A DNA stretch of 64,000 nt from Vigna angularis (lineage: Eukaryota; Streptophyta; Magnoliopsida; Fabales; Fabaceae): positions 22,012,501 through 22,076,500 of the forward strand of contig NC_068973.1 in the NCBI RefSeq assembly GCF_016808095.1, in the 5' to 3' direction. Under the pieces are notes generated by a model. That model had not been told where the DNA came from. It saw only the letters and a program-made list of their open reading frames with translations, and made no database searches. Below are positions 10,811 through 19,612 of the stretch, piece by piece. A program made the position numbers and the translations under genes. Within the stretch, counting starts at the first letter, position 1; every line of letters begins with the position of its first letter.

Positions 10811-13419
10811 TGTTGATGAATCGGCAAGTGTACCGAATCTCACAAGTAATATAAAATGGTAAGACCAAGTATCGTATCCCAAAGGACTCTCGACACTAAA
10901 TAGTCGTGCGATAACTTGATTAATTAAGACTTAAAGAAAATGAGATCATTGGTTTCAGATGCAAAGACAAAAATTTAAATATGAATGCACTTTGATCAAT
11001 AGCAAAATAACATAGTGATGAACGAATGTTGTTTATAATATGGGATGAGTATGTTATTGGGGTTAGATTTCACCAAGTTCCCTCTCATGTATGTAAGAAT
11101 TCTTCTTTATGCATTAATGTTAACGTCACTCACTAAATCACTTAACCCCGATCCCTCGGCGAAATAAGCCTGTCCTTAATCACTAGTTCATGCAATTCCT
11201 AGCATTCCTAGTAATTAAATGTGAAGATCATGAGCTTTAAGACGACCAAGACTCATACCCTCATCCTTGAGAAATATTACTCTTGGGAGTAATTCAACAA
11301 GAACCTGAATTGTAAGGAACCTCCCGACACTCATGCAATTCATACATCATGCTATGAATGAGTTAAACAAAGCATGTAATAAGCACAGATGAATTACTCT
11401 AACAATTAATGAAAAAGAATATGTTATTAAGAATCAATTCAAATACATGAGAGTTCACAAGGTTACCTCATCCCTCAACAACAAATAGAGTTTAGTTCAC
11501 CATAAACATGGTGAAACTAGATGAACAATGGAGAAGAATGAGATAGAAAAACCCAAAAAGTAGAAAATGGAACCTGTTAACACTCGGCAAGTGTACCGAA
11601 TCGTATCCAGTAATAATAAAATGGTAAGACCAAGTATCGTTTCCCAAAGGACTCACGGCCTAAACATTTATGTGATTTGTTGATTAAATTAGACTTGTAA
11701 ATGAAATCTTTTAGGTTTCGATGCAAATACTGAAAAGTAAATATGAATGCATGTGTTGATCAATTGGATTGAAAGATGCAAAAGTAATTGATGTAAAATA
11801 TGAATGGTTATGTTGTTGGGGTTTCCGACTCATCCTATCCACTCTCATGTATTCAAGAATTCATCTTTCTTCATTAATGTTAATGTCACTTTCTAATTTA
11901 CCTTAAACTTGATGTCGCGGTGAAGAAAGCCTACTCCTAATCACTAGTTAATTACAATGTCTTGTCTCCCTAGATATTATTCATGCATTACATTCACACA
12001 GAAGCTTAAAGGCAACCAACCCTCCTATCCCTATGTCTACGTAATATTGCTCTTGGGAGAATTTCCTTAGTTCTAGATGTACTTATATGTGTCCATACAA
12101 ATAACATTAATCATCATGCAATTGAATTAGTTAAACAAAGCATGCATAGAGTATAGAAGAAAAACCCTAACAATTAATGAAAGAAAGCATATAAATTAAA
12201 GAATCAATTCAATACATGAGAGTCTTAAAGCATTACATCGGTTCCCCAACAACAATGAAAGTTTAGTTCACCATAGACATGGTGAAACTAGATGAAAAAC
12301 AATGAAAGAATGAAAGATAGAACCCTAGAAGTTGAAGAGTAGAGATTGAGCATCCAAAATCCTCCTCTAAGGGGTGAAGAAAGTGTGATTTCGCCTCTTT
12401 ATGTCCAAAGATACTAACCCTAATTCGGCTAAAACCTTATATAGTTTCCTAAAAATTAGAGAAAATAGGCCCAAGCCCAAATTAATGGCGCTCAACGGTA
12501 AATGCGAGTCTTTAGAATTGATGCTTAGCTGCAGTTTTGGCCCTCAGCGGTGACTGCGAGACTTCATAATTCCACTCAGCGGTAGAATTGCGCTCAGCGG
12601 TGACTACGGCTCTTCTTTTAAGCACTTTCACTTCCTTTCTTGAGTCCAGCTCCTTACTACTTCAACTTCTTTCATCTAATTCATCTCAATTCCTGTAGAA
12701 ATAAGGAAAACCAAGCATAAAACCCATCCAACTCTCTTATTTCCAAAACATAAGCAAAAACATGATTCCAAGCCAGTTTCTAAGTCATAAAGGTTGTTTT
12801 TGATGTCAAAATTAAGTATAAAAATAACAATTTTTCAACTATTATCACCTCCCGCATCTAAATCCGCCTTCAGAGAGTGAAAGAGTGTGTTGTTGTGCTC
12901 CTCCACCCAAAGATACAAAACCTAGGACGTCTGGGTCCTTTAAATAGAGCAAAAACAGAATAGAAACAAAGCCCAAGCCCGTGTCGCTACTGCTCAAGCG
13001 CCCCACTTAGGGCGCCCAAGCGGTGAGCGGTGCTTCCCTACGCTCAAGCCTTAGAAAGGACGCCCAAGCTTCATGCTTATAGCGCTCAAGTGCCCCGAAA
13101 GGGGCGCCCGGGCGGTGAGCAGAGCTTCCTGCGCTTAAGCCTCCAAACGGGGCGCCTAAGCTTCGAGCATTCCTCCCTTCTGGTGCTTTTCCAAGCCTTT
13201 TCGAGCTCCATCCCCTTGACACTTCATCTCTGCTTTCCATATTATCTCATTTCTTGCCAAAACAAGGGGAATTAGTCATAAAACCATTAAATTCAACCTC
13301 AACTCTCTTATTCACACAACTTAATAGAAAAACATGATTCCAAGCACGTTTCTAAGTAGAAAAGGGTGTATTTAGTATCAAAATTACATCACATATAACA
13401 GTATTTTCAATTGTTATCA
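10811..13419 (-). mobile_element. 3' LTR of E2 (L3, B-type), split by L4
   Basis: The LTR parts are 10811-11574 and 12848-13419, together about 1.34 kb. In its own orientation it starts TGATAACAATTG at 13419 and ends CCGATTCATCAACA at 10811. Its promoter block differs from A-type LTRs: it uses GCGCCCC...GGGCGC and CAAGCGGTGAGCGG palindromes (about 12985-13165) instead of CTGAGCGG. It directly abuts the polypurine tract, which marks it as a 3' LTR. Confidence 0.75.
11575..12847 (-). mobile_element. Solo LTR L4 of family 1 (C-type) nested in L3
   Basis: In its own orientation it runs from TGATAATAGTTG (12847) to GAGTGTTAACA (11575). It interrupts L3 between GAACC and CCTCCCGC. The target duplication is not clear (GAACC left, CCTCC right). 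It has the full LTR layout, with a TATA-like TATATAAGG near 12440 and CAGCGG motifs at about 12480-12610. Its end lacks the roughly 40-bp PBS-like extension of A-type LTRs. Confidence 0.75.
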
Positions 13420-13432
13420 CAACCCCAAACCT
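13420..13432 (-). other. Polypurine tract of E2
   Basis: CAACCCCAAACCT on the plus strand reads AGGTTTGGGGTTG on the element strand, one base different from the AAGTTTGGGGTTG tract of E4 and E7. It is immediately before the LTR start, the place where plus-strand DNA synthesis is primed. Confidence 0.7.
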
Positions 13433-14777
13433 ATAACTTTGCTTGTCCCCAAGCAAAACAGAATGTAACTCAACTTTTCAAAACAATCACTACAATGACT
13501 CAACATTTTACAAAAACTTTCTCCTTCAGGAAAAGAGATCACTTTTATCAACTCAGCATACAAATGTCAGTCAAGATGTACAGATGCCTTAATTCCATCA
13601 ATATTAATGTGATGCTCATATACTTCAACATATGCTATCCTTAAGAATGATCAATCAACCAAGCAAAGATGCAATCAGAAATTCAAAGAACTACTCCTCA
13701 CCAAGGAATGTGTGTCACTCAAGCCCTCAAAAGTGTATCACTCAAGCACTCAAAAGTGTATCACTCACTAAGAGGTGTATAGTGAGGTGTTGATGTCTTT
13801 TTCACTCTACTATCACAATGTAACACAAATTAACTACGCTTTTCATTTAACCATAATCAAACATACTCACAAAAAGTTCTCATCGCAAGGGCTTTTCATG
13901 GCTTCTAACTTGGCTGGGCTAAGAAGGAAATTGGTTTTTCTGGTCAGCAAAATCCTTGAGTTAAGAGAAACATTTATGATTTCATCATTCAAGCGCAAAA
14001 TCCCAGCTTTCCCTTGCATTGAGTTTTTCTTTTCTTTTCTTTTCTTTTCATCATTCTTTTTCTTTTGTTTTTGCTTTTCATGTATTCACTGCTTAGCTCA
14101 ATGCTTTTTCTTTTCCTTTCTCAATCTTTCCAGCAACCCCAAACTTGAACCTTTATCAATACCTCACAAATGTTCTCAACTTAACTTAAGGTAAAGATTT
14201 TCATAAAGGGTTTTCAACACATGCACAAGGCTCAAGGTTCAAAGGTTAAAACAAATTGTTTTCTTTTCAATGGACAAAAATCATGTGAAGGCTAAAAGAG
14301 TAGGGGATAACAAAAGATGGCCTTGATCATATGAAACCTGCAAGCAAGTAGTTCAATCACATAAAATTTAGGCAAAATCAATCATGCTTCCAAAGCAATA
14401 GCAATTATTCAATAAATCTCTGAAGCCTAAAACTCACACAAGTAAACTCTCAAGTCCCAGAATTTAGAAAAACACACTACTCAGTATCTCAATCAAATTT
14501 TACCTCAAGCACCTATTTCATACATTGTGAGCCATCACATGTATATTAGCACATCATACATCATCTCAACGTCAATCAATACATTAGAGCATCATAAAGC
14601 AATACTTATCATAAAACACAAGAGAGTTGAATCAAAGTAGTGTTATTTATCCAAGCAGAGTACAATCAACAAAACAATTGATCAAAAGGAAAACAATGAA
14701 AACAGAAACAGAATAAAGTTTAACAATCAAAGCAATAAAAACAGTAAAATAACAAAACTCCCGTTCTATAACAAAGG
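13433..14777 (-). other. 3' UTR of E2
   Basis: No supported gene. Short open frames here lack family matches. It parallels 61116-62338 of E7 and, reversed, 39318-40498 of E4. It holds an exact extra copy of the polypurine 13-mer at 14134-14146 (CAACCCCAAACTT on the plus strand), about 700 bp from the true tract. Confidence 0.55.
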
Positions 14778-14799
14778 TGGCATCCATTAGTAGATGCCA
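14778..14799 (-). repeat. Stop-proximal stem-loop of E2
   Basis: On the element strand the stem TGGCATC pairs with GATGCCA around the loop TACTAATG. It begins 11 nt after the ORF2 stop (14813-14811). The TGG/CCA outer pairs replace TAG/CTA of other copies, so pairing is retained despite base changes. Confidence 0.65.
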
Positions 14800-14810
14800 A
14801 GTACAACTCA

Positions 14811-16014
14811 TCACTCATCATCATTAGAGTCCTCATCCTCCTCAGCTTCCTCATCCTCAGCATTCTCATCCATGGCTGAAGCTTCAGCTGCTTCAACTCT
14901 ACCACCCTCCTATGCTGGGTCAGCAGGCCATGCCACTCGGGCTGCAAAGTCCTCCTAAGATATGAATTGTCGCTTAGGAAAGGCGGACGTTAGTGTCCTC
15001 AATAGCTCCTGCTCACCCCTTGTATACGGCAACCAATCTAGCATCTAGTAGAGAAAAGTACATGTCCCGCATCTGAAAAGGAGCGGCCTCATGAACTGGC
15101 TCCTGGGCTTGTGGTGGTACTCTCTTGTGTGCCCTGGGCTGCTATGGTGGTGGCGTTGGTTGGCCTGGCTCATCCACTGCACAATAGTGTGTAAAGTAAG
15201 TTGCATCCAACTCCTTTCTTGGACGCTCCAGTGGTGGTCTACAAACATCAATACATGTAGTCTCACAAAGATGGGTGATCAAGGAGGGATGTCCCAAGGG
15301 TAGTCCCCAGCAGTCTCACAACTTTGGATCTCATCAGCTATAACCTACCCAATGTTGATGTTGAGACCCCTTAGAACACAGTAAAGAAAGACGGCCCTCT
15401 GGATGGTGATGTCTGACACATGGGAGCATGGCTGGATGTTGGAGCATGGCTGGATGTTGGCATGAGTGAAAGCCATCCAATACTTTGCTAGAGGCGTCAG
15501 ATGGGGTCTTATGATGTGGATAGGTGCCCAGTCCTGTTTCTTTGAAAGTGCTCTCTAGGCACACATAAAGTCTGCTCCACATCATCATAGTCCACTCCTT
15601 CCATCATGGACAAAGCATACTGGCATTGCTCCTCCTAGTCTATACCTAGAAAAGTGTTAATGGTGTCAACATCAAAAGCAACTTTCTTACCCCTTACGTA
15701 GCTAAAGTACGTCTCTTGCTCTCCCCCTAATGCTTTTGCATTTGTATAGAATTCCTTGACAATGGCAATGTTGGCGGGAGTGGGGTAGATTGCCAAATGG
15801 CCTCAGTCTCTATTGTTCAGCTCCCTTTCAAATTGAGGAGCCAAGGAGAGTATGTTGGCCACCTTCCGCTCCATCAGCAGTTTCCTTCCCTCCATAGTTT
15901 CTCATGAGCTGCAGTTCTGAACTTAATAGAGTAAAATTACTCCTTCTCCTTCCTCTTGGTTCCTTTGTCTTTGGTACCAAGAGTTTTGTTCCTTTTTCCT
16001 AATGATGAAGCCAT
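14811..16014 (-). pseudogene. ORF2 of E2
   Basis: The start ATG at 16014-16012 gives MASS-type text; the end is a TGA pair at 14813-14808 after an acidic tail (EDEEAEEDEDSNDDE). Recognisable blocks include the RKLLMERKV-like segment, VKEFYTNAK, FHSCQ/IQPCSH-like text and PRKELDATY. Stops and frameshifts break it in several places, for example near 15560 and 15640. The role of the ORF2 domain is unknown. Lengths and order agree with the best copy at 62376-63610. Confidence 0.7.
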
Positions 16015-17040
16015 TCTTGCACATAGAGATTCAAAATACAAACACAGAAATCATCAAGGATTAGTCCCAAAAAATCAACAAAATTTTCTCACTCAAGCTG
16101 AGGGCAAAACAAAGAGCCTTCAACATCACCTGCCCAAAACAAAAAAGACCAGAAAACAAGAAAACAATTATTGTCGCGTCGCGCTTGGGCGCCCCTCAAG
16201 GGGCGCTTGAGCGGTGCGCGGTGCTGTCAAGCGTGGCTTTGTTGCAATTTTCACTTTCCAATTCCATTTTTACTCAGTCCAAACCACAATTAGCACAATT
16301 TAATCGGTCCAAACAGTGGAAATTCATGCATAGACAGTACCAATCATTAAAAAGCAAGTTTTTCCTCAACATTCATCAAAACTCAAAGTTTTAAGAGCTT
16401 AAAACACTAGATGGCATGACTTACTTGGTTGGAGACAAAGGATTAGTGGATAGTGCTCAAACAAATGGTAGAAATCTGAACTTCTAGCAGCCACACACTC
16501 TAAAACCCCAAACTTGAATGGTTGAATGGTGCAAAATGGGTGAGAACTACGGTTCTTGGTGGAGGAATGAGGGGGAAAGTGATAAGAGAACCTAGGAGGA
16601 GAGTTTAGGGAGGCTAGAGTGGAGAAAATCTGAGAAAGGGGGCTTGGGTGAAATCCTAGGGTAGAGAAAAAATGAAGTGGGACGAAATCCCGCTTGAGCC
16701 CTAACTTAAAACCCAAATCTGCAGTCGCGCCGCCCGAGCGCCCCTTAGGGGGCGCTTAAGCGGGAAGCGACACTTTTCTCCCTTAGCTTTTTTGCTTGTT
16801 TTGGGTATTCCTGGTCTTGGGTTCTCAGATTCAACTTAGAATTTTCAAGTTTCTTTTCCCTAGCTCTCACAACGACACTCAAATCAATTAATTAATCTCT
16901 CTCCACCCATCAAACTTTCAATCATTACAGACTATGCACACTAGAATCAAGCAAACAAAAAAAATAAACAGAAACAAAATTCAAATGACAAAAATTCAAA
17001 CTAAAGAAACAATAAACAAAATAAATGTTTTTAAAACACT
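16015..17040 (-). other. ORF2 leader of E2 with intron donor and GC palindromes
   Basis: On the element strand a consensus donor GTAAGT lies at 16424-16419, 405 nt upstream of the ORF2 ATG, matching the spacing in E4 and E6. A near-exact polypurine-like 13-mer (one mismatch) is at 16515-16503. GC-rich palindromic blocks lie at about 16182-16215 (GGGCGCCCCTCAAGGGGCGC) and 16725-16765. They are of the same GCGCCCC/GGGGCGC type as in this element's own LTR. No gene is seen. Confidence 0.5.
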
Positions 17041-17318
17041 GGGTTGTCTCCTAGTAAGCGCTTCTTTAACGTCACTAGCTTGACCCAATAGGCTCATGTC
17101 ACATCCTTAATCTTGGTGTCATCTTTTCCTTCTCCACACCAACTGATCTTTAGTAGCTTTCTCTATCAGTTCTGAGTTCTTTCACAATCCACAACTTTTT
17201 GTTGAATCTCACTGGGATGCCTGGTCTAAGTTCTTCATGTTTCTCCAGGGAGTCTTGATGAACACCTTTTCCTTTGTTATCTTTTTCTTCTTCCTTTACT
17301 TGTGACAGAAAAAACTTT
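17041..17318 (-). pseudogene. Protease C-terminal region and boundary hairpin of E2
   Basis: On the minus strand the text parallels E1 2258-2600: an LSQVKEEEKD-like Glu/Lys stretch, SGIPVRFNKK, LLKISWCGE and the boundary motif ending with GGAGACAACCC at 17041-17051. The aspartic-protease core that should precede it is missing and is replaced by foreign DNA at 17319-17858. Confidence 0.55.
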
Positions 17319-17625
17319 TTACCCTATATAGACTTTTAGCTATCTATAATAGCTACTACTTTTTCTCTTTACACCTATGTGAGAATGAAACTTATTTATA
17401 TAGGGTAGGATAAAAGACTTTCGATTAGCTTTTTACGCTGTCGAACTTATTCCAATTCAATAAGAGATCTCAATATTATGCCTTGAAGAGGACTCGAACC
17501 TCCACGCTCTTTAGCACGAGATTTTGCGTCTCGCGTGTCTACCATTTCACCACCAAGGCATCTTGAAAGTGAATCGTATTCCATGAATATGATATCTATT
17601 TAGTGTGATGTATGGAATATATGAA
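17319..17625. other. Plastid DNA insertion (NUPT) around trnL-CAA
   Basis: This stretch contains a plastid-type tRNA-Leu(CAA) and flanking sequence that looks like the plastid spacer beside it in the ycf2-ndhB region (TTTATATAGGGTAGGATAAAAGAC, with TTGAATCGTATTCCATG-like text beyond the tRNA). It has no relation to the surrounding retroelement. Borders are approximate. It is part of a filler block that replaced the E2 protease core. Confidence 0.75.
17480..17559 (-). tRNA. trnL-CAA: Plastid-derived tRNA-Leu(CAA) copy, probably non-functional
   Basis: An 80-bp tRNA on the minus strand starts GCCTTGGTGGTGAAATGG, has the long variable arm and GGTTCGAGTCC T-arm of a class-II tRNA-Leu, and ends TCAAGGC. 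The anticodon loop reads CGCAAAA, so the CAA anticodon is kept but the universal U33 is G. The seventh acceptor pair is G-T instead of A-T. Both changes relative to the plastid gene as I remember it fit a decaying nuclear copy. Confidence 0.85.
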
Positions 17626-17858
17626 AAAGGTAGAGTGTTAGAGTCTTTAGTGGAGATGCGGGTGAAGAAAATTAAGAAGTTGCATGAGCGAGAAAATTTC
17701 TAAGCAAAAAAAATGAGAAGTATCAAGCTCAAGCTAACAAGCATCGCAAGTTTTCTGAGTTCAAAGAATGTGATCTGGTGTAGGTTCATCTTCGAAAGGA
17801 GCGTTTCCCGCGAGGAAAATTTGCTAAGCTCAAGCCTAGAGCTGATGGACCATTCAAA
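17626..17858 (+). pseudogene. Fragment of a Tekay-type gypsy integrase C-terminus
   Basis: On the plus strand the readable text includes KLHERENF, NEKYQAQANKHRK, FKECDLVW, HLRKERFPRGKFAKLKPR and DGPFKV. This is the characteristic IN C-terminal motif series (VWVHxRKERFP...KLxPRxDGPFxV) of chromovirus-type gypsy elements. It lies antisense to the family-1 gag around it and abuts the plastid insert. It has stops and a frameshift and is only about 230 bp long. Confidence 0.75.
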
Positions 17859-19612
17859 GTTCTCTATTTTTTTCTCTTTCTCCCTCTCATCTTTCACACT
17901 CACAATAGCCTTGCATGCTTCCTTGGGGTTAACTTCAGTATTAGCCCCGAAACTTTTGATAGGTATCTCTTCCAACTTCTTGGCTATTTGACCAACCTGC
18001 ATCTATAGATTCCTTATAGCAGCTTCAGTGCTTTTTTGATTGGAGAGAGTTTCTTGCATAAACTGTTGGAGAGTCTCTTCAAGCTTCACTAGTAAAAAAA
18101 AAGGATTAGAAAGCGCAATATACGCTTCGGTTTAAGCGAAACCGAAGCATATAAACGCACGGTGGCAGATTCGTAATAATAACTTAAGTATATGCTTCGG
18201 TTGCCCTATGACCGATGCCTAAAACGTGCTACTAACTCGGTTCTACGTAAAACCGAGGCATAAACCGGTGTCCAAACCTGCTCCACTTTACAGTTGATGG
18301 GACTGATAAGAGCTATTAAATCGGTTGCTCAACAACCGATGCCTAAAAAGCACTACTAACTCGGTTTTGATGAAAACCGAGGCATGTGCTCCTTCTCCAT
18401 TTCACTTCCACCGCCCAACATCTTCTTCCCTCCCTCGTGCTCTCACTTCTCCCAACATATTTCGTGCTCTCACTTCTTCTCTATCGTGCTCTCCCACTCT
18501 TCCCTCCGTTCTCTCCCATTCTACTGTAGCCTCCGCCGCTGCCTCCGCCACTGCTGCCTCTACCGCTCCAGATCGCCATCGCTAAGCCGCTCTAGATCGC
18601 CAAGCTGCTCCAGATCGCCAAGCTGCTCCAGATCGGCGAGCCCTCCGCCATTGCTGCCTCCGAAAATGAGATCCCTTCGGTTGTTCGCGAAAACCCTACC
18701 GCCAATTTGGTCTGAGTGTGTCGCCTCTGAGCCACCACCTCGTCGTGCGACGGCTGCGCAGCTTCCACCTCGTCTGAGTGTGTCGCCTCTGGAGGGAAGA
18801 GCAAGCGGTGGCCGTTAGGGTTTGATTCGCGGCGTCGTCTGAGGTTGCTGATTCGCGGCGTCGTCTGAGGTTGCTGATTCGCGACGGCCATGGAGGTTGA
18901 ACAAGTTGCGATTTGGGTTTTTCTGATGTTGATGGTGGTGGTGCGAGTTAGGGTTTGATGACAGCGGAGGAGGAGGAGAAGCGGCAGAGGAAAATGCGGA
19001 GGGCGCGACGGCTCTGCGGCGACTCTGCGGCAGGATTTTTGCTTGATCTGTGTTTTGGGCGCGGCGGGATTTTTGCTTCATCTGTGTTTTGGGTGGTCTT
19101 GTAAAACTTTAGTGTTGTTGTTTTTCTTCTATGTAATATTGAATAAATATGATATGATCTCGTGTTTGTAGAAGAAAGACCTTTTCTTAGTTCCACAAAC
19201 ATTGAATGGGTTTGCCTGCAAGGTGCATTATCAGTGTTCAATGCTTTCTGCTTTCAACATTGCATTATCAGATTTTGTTTGTGTTCAATGCTTGCTTTCT
19301 GCTTTCAATTTCTGCTTTCTGCGTTTTTTGCTTTCAACACACTACTTTCACTGTACTGCCTCGGTTCAGGTCCTAACCGAGGCAGGAGAATATGAGATAT
19401 TGACTCGGCTGACAACCGAGGCAAAAAGAGATAGAGTTTTTACCTCGTGTGGATATGCACCGGTTACAGAACCGGTGTTTATAAGCGTAAGTAACCGAGG
19501 TCATATCTCTCTAATGTACTAGTGCTTTGTAGTTCTGTCAGCTAGAGAGGGTTGTGGTTGTCATTGTTGTTGTTGTTATTGTGGTGGTCTATTGAATTGT
19601 CCACCAGCTTCT
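17859..19612 (-). pseudogene. gag C-terminal part of E2, split by a CACTA element
   Basis: Minus-strand gag text flanks the CACTA insertion: a GQFNRP and poly-Asn/Gln segment at 19525-19612, then after the insert the TLQQFMQETLSNQKSTEAAIRNL region and MQVGQIAKKLEE, FGANTEVNPKEA at 17860-18086. It corresponds to the C-terminal third of the E4 gag. The retroelement signal stops at about 19612, so the N-terminal gag, PBS and 5' LTR are lost. Confidence 0.7.
18087..19524. mobile_element. Complete small non-autonomous CACTA transposon
   Basis: The ends are CACTAGTA (18087) and TACTAGTG (19524), perfect inverted termini, flanked by a CTT/CTT 3-bp target duplication (18084-18086 and 19525-19527). 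Both are diagnostic of En/Spm-type elements. Sub-terminal repeats of the form CTCGGTTnnnnnnAACCGAGGC crowd both ends (18125-18385 and 19360-19500). The interior has no transposase. It is GC-rich with CT-rich and CGGCG-rich parts and short tandem repeats (about 18569-18640 and 18821-18888). It may be captured host sequence, but I recognise no gene; the open frames look like low-complexity shadows. Confidence 0.9.

Larger units (their letters stand above)
10811..19612 (-). mobile_element. Family-1 Athila-like element, copy E2 (minus strand, B-type LTR)
   Basis: Read on the minus strand, a gag fragment starts near 19612 and is followed by the protease C-terminal part (17041-17318), the boundary hairpin, the ORF2 leader, ORF2 (16014 to 14811), a stem-loop, the 3' UTR, the polypurine tract (13432-13420) and the 3' LTR (13419 to 10811). 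It contains three later changes: LTR L4 nested in its LTR, a filler block at 17319-17858 replacing the protease core, and a CACTA element (18087-19524) in gag. The 5' LTR and N-terminal gag half are missing. Confidence 0.75.

Noticed and set aside
10806..10815. A target duplication for E2 at its 3' LTR end
   Set aside because: The opposite end of E2 is deleted near 19612, so no duplicate can be compared.
18325..18818. Ser/Arg/Pro-rich open frames inside the CACTA element
   Set aside because: Low-complexity CT- and CGGCG-rich sequence open in several frames and both strands; no domain recognised.
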